A stretch of DNA of 64,000 nucleotides, from contig NZ_AUHA01000003.1 of the NCBI RefSeq assembly GCF_000422945.1, positions 620,001-684,000 on the forward strand. The letters are read 5' to 3'. Both the position numbers and the translations under genes were made by a program. This DNA comes from Daejeonella oryzae DSM 19973. GTDB taxonomy: Bacteria > Bacteroidota > Bacteroidia > Sphingobacteriales > Sphingobacteriaceae. Under the pieces are notes generated by a model. That model saw nothing but the letters and a program-made list of their open reading frames with translations. It was not told the origin of the DNA and ran no database searches. Below are positions 35,749-44,235 of the stretch, piece by piece (the stretch's first letter is position 1; each line of letters opens with the position of its first letter).

Positions 35749-37374
35749 TCAATTAATAACCGGTTCATCGAAAATCTTCTTATCTGCGGAATAAGGTTCC
35801 AGTAGATACTGGCTGGCTAATGTCTCAAAATTTGATATCTGAGATTTTTCCCATTCTAAATCTAATTTTAGCTCTTTAGCCATCAAGGCAGCTACTTTCG
35901 GAGCCATTTCTATGGCAGCCCGTGCGTCTAAAAACAGAACCCTTAGTCTTCTGGCAAGAACGTCTTCTATATTGCGGGCCATTTCGTTGCGAACAGCCCA
36001 TATTACTTCTGCCTGAATGTAGGGCATGCGCTCATGAAGTTTATCTCCTAACTGAGGCTCCACATCAACTAATGCTGTAATATGAATTTTATCACTTCCA
36101 TAAATTGAAAGTGGGTTTTCATCATTTTGATTCAGAAATCCATGGATTTTTAAATTGGAAGTGTTACAGTCAACAGGATTTAAACCGGCCACCTTAATAA
36201 TTCTGTCGATGGTATCTTCTGCCATTTTTCGGTACGTGGTCCATTTCCCGCCGGTAATGGTTAGTAATCCGGATTCGGATACTATTATTTTATGGCTGCG
36301 TGAAATTTCTTTGGTGCTATCAGAATCGTTATCTGTGGCAGCCAAAGGCCGCAAGCCGGCGAATACACTTAACACATCTTTGCGGGAAGGAGCCGGAACC
36401 AGGTACTTGCTTACTGTTTCCAGAATAAATTCAATTTCCTCTTCCAGAGCGACAGGCTCGAGGCTATGATTCTGCAATGGCGTATCCGTAGTTCCAAGCA
36501 AAATATGATCATGCCATGGAACGGCAAATAATACTCTTCCATCTGGCGTTTTTGGAATCATCAATGCTTTTTGGCCATTAAGAAAAGATTTATTCAATAC
36601 CAGATGTACACCCTGACTTGGTTTAACCAACGGCTTTCGGGCGGGAGTATCCATATCAAGAATTTCATCCACAAAAACCCCTGTAGCATTTATTACGGAT
36701 TTTGAATTCAGTTTATATTCCCTGTTATTTTCAAGATCATACGCTGTAACCCCGATTATTTTTCCATTTGGTCCTTTAAGTAATCCCTTAACCTGAACAT
36801 AATTTAAAAGAACCCCTCCTTTTTCTGCACAGGTCTGAGCCAGATTAACAGCCAGCCTTGCATCATCAAACTGCCCATCATAATATTCTATTCCGCCCTT
36901 TAATCCCTTGCCGTTTATACCCGGCAATAATTGCAGTACTTTTTCTTTACCCAGATAATTTGAAGTTCCAAAGCGGAATCTGGCAGCCATCCAGTCGTAT
37001 AATTTTAATCCTACAAGATATTTTAATTCTGAAAACCAATCGTAGCAGGGAATTATAAAAGCTTGCTTTTTTACAATATGAGGGGCATTATTTAATAAAC
37101 GACCACGCTCTTTCAGTGCTTCGTAAACTAATGAAATATCACCCTGAGCCAAATACCGAACTCCCCCATGCACCAGTTTGGTACTTCGGCTGGAGGTGCC
37201 TTTTGCAAAATCAGACTGCTCCAGTAACAAGGTTTTAAATCCTCTGGCTGCCGAATCGAGGGCGGCGCCTAAACCTGTTGCTCCACCACCTATAATAATT
37301 ACATCCCAAATATTTTCCTGAGCAAGTTTTGCTAAAAATTGCTCACGATTAAAAAAATTGTTTTTATTCTTCAT
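35749..37374 (-). CDS. glpD: Aerobic glycerol-3-phosphate dehydrogenase
   Basis: This 541-residue FAD enzyme (from the ATG at 37374; an ATG at 37422 would add 16 residues and run through the operator palindrome) oxidises glycerol-3-phosphate to dihydroxyacetone phosphate at the inner membrane, passing electrons to quinone. The FAD motif [16 protein letters not shown] opens the protein, followed by [19 protein letters not shown], the classical GlpD signature. The DAO fold continues through [15 protein letters not shown] and [13 protein letters not shown]. It is the first gene of the glp/SusCD block and is preceded by the divergent glpR promoter region. Confidence 0.96.
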   Translation of the reverse strand: MKNKNNFFNREQFLAKLAQENIWDVIIIGGGATGLGAALDSAARGFKTLLLEQSDFAKGTSSRSTKLVHGGVRYLAQGDISLVYEALKERGRLLNNAPHIVKKQAFIIPCYDWFSELKYLVGLKLYDWMAARFRFGTSNYLGKEKVLQLLPGINGKGLKGGIEYYDGQFDDARLAVNLAQTCAEKGGVLLNYVQVKGLLKGPNGKIIGVTAYDLENNREYKLNSKSVINATGVFVDEILDMDTPARKPLVKPSQGVHLVLNKSFLNGQKALMIPKTPDGRVLFAVPWHDHILLGTTDTPLQNHSLEPVALEEEIEFILETVSKYLVPAPSRKDVLSVFAGLRPLAATDNDSDSTKEISRSHKIIVSESGLLTITGGKWTTYRKMAEDTIDRIIKVAGLNPVDCNTSNLKIHGFLNQNDENPLSIYGSDKIHITALVDVEPQLGDKLHERMPYIQAEVIWAVRNEMARNIEDVLARRLRVLFLDARAAIEMAPKVAALMAKELKLDLEWEKSQISNFETLASQYLLEPYSADKKIFDEPVIN

Positions 37375-37388
37375 CCTCTTCGTTCCTA

Positions 37389-37413
37389 CTTTCGTTTTCT
37401 CATAAAACGAAAG
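37389..37413. promoter_or_regulatory. Candidate GlpR operator between glpD and glpR
   Basis: Perfect 10-bp arms CTTTCGTTTT and AAAACGAAAG with a 5-base spacer lie 15 bases before the glpD ATG. DeoR-family repressors commonly bind such CTTTCG/CGAAAG-type inverted repeats. Binding by the adjacent GlpR is inferred from position. Confidence 0.6.
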
Positions 37414-37545
37414 CATATACAATTATATAAAAACAAAAAGGAATAAAAGGAAAAATTTATAAATCTTAAAAAAAACTTTTCAACACATAAAAAAAATAAA
37501 AATTATCAAATTCTATAGTAAATTAGCTTCCCAAATCAAATCAAA

Positions 37546-38310
37546 ATGCTAAACCTTGCAGAGAGACATCAAATTATATTGCAAAAAATTAATCAGGAAG
37601 GCTATATAAACGTTGTTGATTTATGCAAAGAATTACAAGTTTCTTCTGTAACTATTCGAAAGGACCTGAAATTACTGGAAGACAAAAATCTTCTGTTTAA
37701 AACTCATGGTGGAGCTACCTTAAAAAGTCCTTACACGGCCGACAGACCCGTTAATGTGAAAGAAAAGCTCCAATCATCCGAAAAAATGAAAATCGGAGAA
37801 GCAGCCGCAAGACTGATTGAACCGAATGATTCAATTATTATCGGTTCCGGAACATCTGTACTGGCATTGGCGAAAAGTATACATCCGGTACAAAGTCTCA
37901 TGATAATTACGTCAGCATTGAACGTGGCACTTGAACTTATGAAGCATGCCGATATTGAAATTATTCAACTGGGCGGAATTTTAAGAAAAAGCTCCTCTTC
38001 GGTTATGGGACCCTATGCTGAAACTGTTCTGGGAGATTTTTTCTGCAGTAAGCTATTTTTGGGTGTAGACGGGATAGATTTAGAATTCGGACTCACCACT
38101 ACCAATGTATTTGAAGCACATTTAAACCGGCAAATGATGGCAGCTTCTCAAAAAACCATCATCCTGGCAGATTCTACTAAATTCGGAAAGCGTGGGTTTG
38201 GAAAAATCTGCAAGCTGGAAGAGATTGATCATATTATTACAGATAAAGGAATTTCCAAACATATAGTTGATACTTTAGAAGGAATGGGTATCCTGATGAC
38301 TATCATTTAA
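37546..38310 (+). CDS. glpR: DeoR-family repressor, GlpR type
   Basis: This 254-residue regulator has an N-terminal DeoR helix-turn-helix (LAERHQIILQKINQEGYINV, then VSSVTIRKDLKLLEDKNLL followed by KTHGGATL) and a C-terminal DeoRC sugar-phosphate-sensing domain with the inducer-site motifs GSGTSVLALAKSI near residue 104 and LFLGVDGID and ILADSTKFGKRGF. It is divergent from glpD across 171 bases and the likely ligand is glycerol-3-phosphate. Naming it GlpR rests on this context. It should repress the glp/SusCD block via the palindrome at 37389. Confidence 0.9.
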   Translation: MLNLAERHQIILQKINQEGYINVVDLCKELQVSSVTIRKDLKLLEDKNLLFKTHGGATLKSPYTADRPVNVKEKLQSSEKMKIGEAAARLIEPNDSIIIGSGTSVLALAKSIHPVQSLMIITSALNVALELMKHADIEIIQLGGILRKSSSSVMGPYAETVLGDFFCSKLFLGVDGIDLEFGLTTTNVFEAHLNRQMMAASQKTIILADSTKFGKRGFGKICKLEEIDHIITDKGISKHIVDTLEGMGILMTII

Positions 38311-38322
38311 ATTTAAAACATA

Positions 38323-38340
38323 AAAGCGACGCTTTCTTTT
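38323..38340 (+). terminator. Weak terminator after glpR
   Basis: A short AAAGC-GAC-GCTTT hairpin followed by a CTTTTTG run lies between the convergent glpR and comEC-like genes. The stem is only 5 bp. Confidence 0.45.
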
Positions 38341-38349
38341 TGTTTCGTA

Positions 38350-40440
38350 TTATAATTTAATTATGACAGCTGGATTTTTTTTCAAAATATGAGCTCTTAT
38401 TTCTAAATCATGGGCCTCCTGCTTCCAACGGGTAATGTTATAATCATAATTAGTCGCGTCTATCAATAAGAGCTCGAATTCAATATTTTTTTGAATTTGC
38501 TGAAGATTAATTTTCGGATTGGCACTAATTAAAACTGCATTTACTTTCAATTTTCGGTTAAAATTCAACCGGTTATATTCCGGAGTCCAGCGCAGTAATT
38601 TATAGTTTCCAAACTGCAGGAAACCTGCTGAAGACATAAATCCTGAAAACTGAACCGGGTCATTGTAATTAACTAATTTCGCCGGATTTGCATTCCGGCT
38701 ATCGATTGATGGCTCGACCGAAAAAAGCTTTGTTTTATCAGCTTGCTGAAAATCGCTGATCAATATGCTTTTACCTTCATAAAAATAGCCGATAGCAGAA
38801 TTTTTTCTCAGGCTGTAAAAAATCAGTTCATGCCTGTTTTTATCTAAAAATACTTTATAAGAAGTACTCAGACAAAATACCAGCACAAGCGGCGCAATAA
38901 GCTTTAAGGCAAATCTATTTTTGAGGGAGATAAAGGCAATCAGGCTTGCAAGTATGAAGTAAATTAAAATATATTGGATTGAAGTGATCCAAAGTCCGTT
39001 TAAACTGGAAAAAGGTAAATGTTCTATATAAATAAGAATTTGGTTTACCTTCAAAATCATCCAGTTAATAATAATCCCCAAGGGGTTTAATATCCATATA
39101 AACGGGATAAATAAAAATAAAATTCCGACATACATAATCAGCGCTACCGGAATGGCGATGATTAAATTTCCGAGAAGAAAATACACTGGGAATTGGTGAA
39201 AATAATATATGCTGATTGGAAAAGTTGCCAACTGTGCGGCAATGGATAATGCGGAATAATTCCAAACAGAATTTACAAATTTGTTTTTGACATGAAAAGA
39301 ATGATAGATTTTGGGATGCAGATATACCAGCCCGATTACAGCAAGATAGGATAATTGAAACCCCACATCCAATAGGTAAAATGGATTTAGCAGCAGAAGC
39401 AGGAAAGCTGAAATAGCCAAAAGATTATAAGTATTTTGATTTTTATTAAAAGCTTTTCCTGCAATTACAAAGGTTAGCATAGTTGCAGCACGGCAAACAG
39501 AGGGCGAAAAACCGGTTATTAATGAATAAAACCAAATAGCGAAAATCAAAATCAGGATTCTTAAATAATTAAAATTCTTGCTCAATGGCTTTAACAGAAA
39601 GTTTAAAAGCAAACAAACTATCCCTACATGCATCCCTGAAACCGATAACACATGCATAGTTCCGGTTTTTGAGAAGGCCTGAACAGTTTCTTTGCTCAGA
39701 TCTGCCCGATAACCCAGTATTAATGTAGAAGCTACAGATGAGGCCTCCTTATCAGGGATATACTGCTGAAATTTTGCAACCAACGTTTTTCTGAGGGCTT
39801 TTGAAAAACTCAGAAAAACGTTGCCGTCATTTTTCCGGATAAGTGAAAGCTGATCCTGATTTATAAAAGTTTGATGGTAAATCTGATTATTTGAGAGGTA
39901 CGCCTTAAAATTAAATTCGGAAGGATTAAAAGGAGGATCTATTTCATTAAATTTATTGTCAATTAGAAAAACATCACCATAATTAATTTGCAGTGGCTTA
40001 TCAGTATTTGTTTTTAATGCAATCAGCAACTTTCCTGTTGAAGGAAATGCCGTATTAAAATTTATAACCTGTAGTACCGTTGCTTCAAAACGAAGTATAT
40101 CGCCTGTAAGTTTTGGCTCTGATATGCTATTTACCACTAAAGCCTGACCTTTAATTTTACTGAAATGATCCGTATTTAGGATCTGTGTAGATTGAATGGT
40201 GATAATGAATCCGGCAAGAAAAAGAAAAATATGAATCAGTAAACCCGGGAGCCATCTTTTTTTGAATACATGCCACCTTTTATAATAAATATTCAGTATC
40301 ACAATTCCTAAAGAAGTAATGGAAAGCAGTCCAGGTATAACATTATAAAAATGCTCAAACCCCTTTTGCAACGCGAAAACAATTCCCAGGATAAATGGAA
40401 TTAATAAACGAACAAATGGTATTTCGCCTTTAAAAAACAT
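38350..40440 (-). CDS. comEC: ComEC/Rec2-type DNA uptake channel, without visible MBL domain
   Basis: This 696-residue multispanning protein has two N-terminal helices, an OB-like DUF4131 region (LVVNSISEPKLTGDILRFEA), and the Competence domain with the family motif VLSVSGMHVGIVCLLLNF near residue 270 and SLITGFSPSVCRAATMLTF. ComEC forms the inner-membrane channel that brings single-stranded DNA into the cytoplasm. The C-terminal 190 residues, which in B. subtilis-type proteins hold a metallo-beta-lactamase nuclease domain, contain no HxHxDH motif. It follows the HHH barrel protein with only a single base between stop and start. Confidence 0.9.
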   Translation of the reverse strand: MFFKGEIPFVRLLIPFILGIVFALQKGFEHFYNVIPGLLSITSLGIVILNIYYKRWHVFKKRWLPGLLIHIFLFLAGFIITIQSTQILNTDHFSKIKGQALVVNSISEPKLTGDILRFEATVLQVINFNTAFPSTGKLLIALKTNTDKPLQINYGDVFLIDNKFNEIDPPFNPSEFNFKAYLSNNQIYHQTFINQDQLSLIRKNDGNVFLSFSKALRKTLVAKFQQYIPDKEASSVASTLILGYRADLSKETVQAFSKTGTMHVLSVSGMHVGIVCLLLNFLLKPLSKNFNYLRILILIFAIWFYSLITGFSPSVCRAATMLTFVIAGKAFNKNQNTYNLLAISAFLLLLLNPFYLLDVGFQLSYLAVIGLVYLHPKIYHSFHVKNKFVNSVWNYSALSIAAQLATFPISIYYFHQFPVYFLLGNLIIAIPVALIMYVGILFLFIPFIWILNPLGIIINWMILKVNQILIYIEHLPFSSLNGLWITSIQYILIYFILASLIAFISLKNRFALKLIAPLVLVFCLSTSYKVFLDKNRHELIFYSLRKNSAIGYFYEGKSILISDFQQADKTKLFSVEPSIDSRNANPAKLVNYNDPVQFSGFMSSAGFLQFGNYKLLRWTPEYNRLNFNRKLKVNAVLISANPKINLQQIQKNIEFELLLIDATNYDYNITRWKQEAHDLEIRAHILKKNPAVIIKL

Positions 40441-40441
40441 A

Positions 40442-42505
40442 TTAAAATTGATATCGAAACTGAAATTTCACTTCAGACCGGTTGGAACCATTTATTTCAT
40501 CCAGCCCGGATCCAATTTTATCCAGATCCTTATAGTTTGTTAAACTATATTTAAACCACAGATCAACGCCACGCCTTAGTTGATAGCGGCTATTAAAATA
40601 AAATCGCACCCCGCTGTTTTGGTAGGCCATAATGGAATAACTGTATAAGACATCATTTTCATAAGCATAGATTCTGGAATTAAAGCCCTCGGTTTTAAAA
40701 AATGCTAAGCGAATGTTCCCGGATAATTTGGATTGCATGGGATCATAAATAATATCCTGATAAGCTAAATAACCTAAATCATTTATTTCACTCTTCTGAT
40801 AATTTGAGACTTCAAACCTGTTTCTTAGTGAAATCCCTTGTATAATCTTGTAATTAATTTCTAATCTTCCGCTTTGTTTACACACTTGCTCTAAACCATT
40901 TACTTCATTAATCAGATGATCATTTTCATCTTTAAGTTCTCTTTTGATGCGGGCATAGATTTTAAATTTTTTATTTGGAGAATAGGTAACCTGACTAAAG
41001 ATTTCATATCCTGAAGAAGGAGCATCAACTCCAAATTTCATCCAGGGAAATTTGAACAGGTCTGCATATGCGGCCAGCTCAAGTTTAGAATTGGGCTTAA
41101 TCAATAAACCCGAATAAAATCCCTTTTCGTTAACCGCATTACTGGCTTCTGAAAAAGCTTGATTGTAAAACGAATGATAATCTTTTTGATAATTGCGGTG
41201 AAGAAGCACCACTGAAACCTGAGGAGAAATACTGGTAATTATGCCATTTACGTAAGCATAACCACTTCCTGCACTATGCGAAGCTTCTCCAAAAATGTAT
41301 GCATTTTTAATATTGTAAGCATAATAAGTACCGAAATTACTTAATGATCTTTGTGAAAATTCAAATTTATTATACAGCAATCTGCCCGGTTCAAACTGAT
41401 AATTATAGCGGTTGTGGTATGAAACAATACCAGCCCGAATATTTTTATGCTGATATTGGAGATTAGCACCTGCAATAAACTGCGTAAGGGCATTCTTATT
41501 TTCGTTTTCATTTTTTGTTCTGTGTAAACCGCTTAATCCCAAAGATGAAACCTGAGATGTTGAATTTAAGGAATCAGTTTCTGTTAGACTTGCATCCAGG
41601 TTTTTGTAAGAAACAAAGGGAGTTATTGAAAATCTTCTGATTGAAATTTTGGCTGCTGCACCTCTAAAAAACAATATTTCATTAACCGAGGTATAGGCTT
41701 TTAATCCAAAATCTGGTTTCGCAACGGAGGTTACCAATGCGCCTTTCCCAAAACTTAAACCCGACCACATGGTTAAACCCTGGCCAAATTGCAATGAAAA
41801 ATCTCCCAGAACCAGCTTATTAATTCGGCCAATATTTTGAAATGAAAGGCTGCCTGAATAAAAATCAAATCCTTTACCGGAATTAGAAAAGAGCTGTTCT
41901 CCGGCATCCTTTTCTGCATTAAATGAAGCGGAAATATTTCTGCCATAATTATACCGGTAACGAAGCAAAAGCTTTTGAGGTGATCCAAGGTATCGGGAAC
42001 CCGTGGAACTTTCGGGAATGAGATAACCCTTCTGTCTCTCCATCAATTGGGAAAATCGGAGCATTAAATCATGATTGCCTTCTGCAATTAAAAGTTTTGC
42101 TTCAAGTCCGTTAATTGAGTTTGGAGCACTCAGATACACAAAATTCAACAGCCTTTTAATGGTCAGGAGATCGAAATCATCTATACTCTGCAATTCAAGA
42201 AGATCTATAATCTTACCGTTCTCTGCCCTGTGATTTATAAAATTATTAATCTGAACTGGACTTAGAAAAAACAGCTCTTTCAATTGATCATCAGTTATTT
42301 TGTTAATTTCTACCGGGTATTTGTGGTAATAATTTAATCTTTCTGTTATTTCTGAGAAATCAAAATCTTCAGCAAGGCTTTCTGCCAGATCTTCGATAAG
42401 TAATTCTATAATTTGATTATTTTCTACCTGTGCAAACAATTTATCCATTGAAGTTAATAGCAATAAAAAACTCATAAAGAACAGCAGGAAACCCTTAAAA
42501 TTCAT
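40442..42505 (-). CDS. Outer-membrane beta-barrel with N-terminal ComEA-like helix-hairpin-helix domain
   Basis: The 687-residue protein has a signal peptide (MNFKGFLLFFMSFLLLLTS, cleaved near LFAQ). Residues about 45-125 form a helix-hairpin-helix DNA-binding pair: YPVEINKITDDQLKELFFL followed by NHRAENGKIIDLLELQ, resembling ComEA. From about residue 140 to the C-terminal FQFRYQF the sequence alternates hydrophobic and polar residues with many Tyr and Asn, and ends in Phe, as outer-membrane barrels do. The fusion of a DNA-binding module to a barrel is notable. It overlaps the preceding PorV-like gene by 11 bases and is one base from comEC, so the three form one unit. Barrel prediction is by eye. 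Confidence 0.85.
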   Translation of the reverse strand: MNFKGFLLFFMSFLLLLTSMDKLFAQVENNQIIELLIEDLAESLAEDFDFSEITERLNYYHKYPVEINKITDDQLKELFFLSPVQINNFINHRAENGKIIDLLELQSIDDFDLLTIKRLLNFVYLSAPNSINGLEAKLLIAEGNHDLMLRFSQLMERQKGYLIPESSTGSRYLGSPQKLLLRYRYNYGRNISASFNAEKDAGEQLFSNSGKGFDFYSGSLSFQNIGRINKLVLGDFSLQFGQGLTMWSGLSFGKGALVTSVAKPDFGLKAYTSVNEILFFRGAAAKISIRRFSITPFVSYKNLDASLTETDSLNSTSQVSSLGLSGLHRTKNENENKNALTQFIAGANLQYQHKNIRAGIVSYHNRYNYQFEPGRLLYNKFEFSQRSLSNFGTYYAYNIKNAYIFGEASHSAGSGYAYVNGIITSISPQVSVVLLHRNYQKDYHSFYNQAFSEASNAVNEKGFYSGLLIKPNSKLELAAYADLFKFPWMKFGVDAPSSGYEIFSQVTYSPNKKFKIYARIKRELKDENDHLINEVNGLEQVCKQSGRLEINYKIIQGISLRNRFEVSNYQKSEINDLGYLAYQDIIYDPMQSKLSGNIRLAFFKTEGFNSRIYAYENDVLYSYSIMAYQNSGVRFYFNSRYQLRRGVDLWFKYSLTNYKDLDKIGSGLDEINGSNRSEVKFQFRYQF

Positions 42506-43289
42506 AGCCTAAAGCTAATTGAGGAGAATATCCTGTAATAGGCTGAGAGGTAGCAGCTACATCCAGTTTAAATTTTCTATAATTTAATCCAAAGCCGCCA
42601 TATTGCTTAAATGGATTGGCAGAAACTCCAGCACGAATTGCAAACCAATTTATCAAATTGTACTCCAGCCCCATTTTTAAATCCATTTCTGAATGAAGCA
42701 ACTGCTCAATTGTTCCAGCTATAATTACTTTTGAACTTGATATATAAGAAACTCCTAATTGCATCTGAACAGGAATAGTGGCATTTATATTTTTGCCAAA
42801 ATTTCCTTTACCAGGATTTGAAATATGGGCTCCGATGCGGATATTTTCCGACAAAAGATATTGAATCCCTGCTGCTGCAGAAAATGCGCTTGAGCTGCCG
42901 TAGCCTAAAATGCGAAGTTGGTGGTAATTGAAGTTTAATGCTGCAGAAAAATTAGGTCCAAAAGTGCGGGCATAGGTTATCCCGGTCTGTAAAGTATTGT
43001 AAGCTGAAAATCCATATTTCTGAAAACTGATCCCCAGGGCGCCTGCTTTAACCGGGTAAATAAGCAGTGCAGATTGAGTACTTAATTCCTGATCTGCAAA
43101 AGTTTTTTCATAAGCTATGGCAAAAGCAGCTTTTTTAGAATTGGCAATACCAGCCTGATTTTGTTGTAATGACCAAATATCCTGTAAAGAAACTCCGGTT
43201 AATGCCATTGATGTAAATCTTGGTCCCGGGCTTAACTGGGCCTGCACTTTTAAACTTATCAGGAAAATGAGACCAATTAAGAATTTCAT
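42495..43289 (-). CDS. PorV/PorQ-like outer-membrane beta-barrel protein
   Basis: I chose the ATG at 43289, which opens a signal peptide MKFLIGLIFLISLKVQAQ; upstream ATGs at 43331 and 43313 add charged residues. The mature protein of about 246 residues has a PorV/UPF0164-type start, PRFTSMALTGVSLQDIWSLQQNQAGIA (given here by its key PRFTSMALTG), with repeated short beta strands and a C-terminal aromatic GYEF. PorV/PorQ-like proteins act in outer-membrane secretion or anchoring. It is the first gene of the unit with the HHH barrel and comEC. PorV membership is by pattern and not certain. Confidence 0.75.
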   Translation of the reverse strand: MKFLIGLIFLISLKVQAQLSPGPRFTSMALTGVSLQDIWSLQQNQAGIANSKKAAFAIAYEKTFADQELSTQSALLIYPVKAGALGISFQKYGFSAYNTLQTGITYARTFGPNFSAALNFNYHQLRILGYGSSSAFSAAAGIQYLLSENIRIGAHISNPGKGNFGKNINATIPVQMQLGVSYISSSKVIIAGTIEQLLHSEMDLKMGLEYNLINWFAIRAGVSANPFKQYGGFGLNYRKFKLDVAATSQPITGYSPQLALGYEF

Positions 43290-43464
43290 CTCTATGAATT
43301 TAAAAAAAAGCATATCAAAAAATTCATACAATATTTTTCACACATAGTAACAAAACTCTCTTCTGTTCGTCTTTTAGATGTTAAATTTGATTAATAAAAA
43401 CACACGCTGATCAATTGTTCAGCTTCAATACATCAACGAACACTCCTTAAAAAAAATTAAAAAG

Positions 43465-44127
43465 ATGAAAAAACTATTTGTATGTATGGCACTGCTGCTT
43501 ACCGGATCATTCGTGTTTGCTCAGAATAAAATTGCCGAAGGAACTATTACTTATACTGTAGAATGGACAGTGCCGGCACAAATGCAGGCTATGGCTGCAA
43601 ATCTGCCTACAGAATTAAAGGTTTATTTTAAAGGTGATTCATCGAGTTTAAAATCAGAATCTGCTATGTTTTCAAGCACATCCATTCTAAATACTAAGAA
43701 GGAATATGAGCGTATGCTGCTGGATATTCCAATGATGGGAAAAAAGTTTTCGGTTATTTTTACACCGGATGATCAGGATAAAATGCTTGAAAAAATGCCT
43801 GATTTAACTTTGAAGGCCGGTACAGAAACCAAAACTGTGGCCGGATACAATGTTTTAAAGTATGACGTAAATGAGAAAAAAAGCAATCAAAATTCTGTAG
43901 CCTGGTTTACAAAAGATATTGAAGTTACTCCAAATTCTTTATCCCGTTTTTATGATAAAAGCTACGGTTTCCCGGTAGAATTCAGCACTTACATGAATGG
44001 AATGACGGTGAAAGCAGTTGTTAAAGAAATTAAAGCAGGCGCTGTTCCGGCCGGATCGTTCAGTGCTTCTAAGGATTACGAAGAGATAACTTTTGACCAG
44101 TTAATGCAAATGAGCGGCGGACGCTAA
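43465..44127 (+). CDS. Secreted DUF4412-like protein of unknown function
   Basis: A signal peptide of 19 residues ends in SFVFAQ. The 200-residue mature part begins KIAEGTITYTVEW and contains beta strands with GYNVLKYDV and FPVEFSTYMNGM, a pattern I associate with DUF4412 or LolA-like beta proteins of Bacteroidota, which are periplasmic lipid- or heme-handling candidates of unproven role. No cysteine is present in the mature part. It stands alone, with an A-rich leader and a clear terminator at 44157. Function is not assigned. Confidence 0.72.
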   Translation: MKKLFVCMALLLTGSFVFAQNKIAEGTITYTVEWTVPAQMQAMAANLPTELKVYFKGDSSSLKSESAMFSSTSILNTKKEYERMLLDIPMMGKKFSVIFTPDDQDKMLEKMPDLTLKAGTETKTVAGYNVLKYDVNEKKSNQNSVAWFTKDIEVTPNSLSRFYDKSYGFPVEFSTYMNGMTVKAVVKEIKAGAVPAGSFSASKDYEEITFDQLMQMSGGR

Positions 44128-44156
44128 ACTACATGATTTTATAGAGCATAAATTAG

Positions 44157-44187
44157 AGCACAGATTGTTAGTCTGTGCTTTTTTTTG
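44157..44187 (+). terminator. Rho-independent terminator
   Basis: Arms AGCACAGA and TCTGTGCT around a 7-base loop are followed by a run of nine T. Confidence 0.9.
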
Positions 44188-44235
44188 CCTGATTCATTTA
44201 TTCTTAACATTGCCTGATTTATTTATCTTGCAGCG

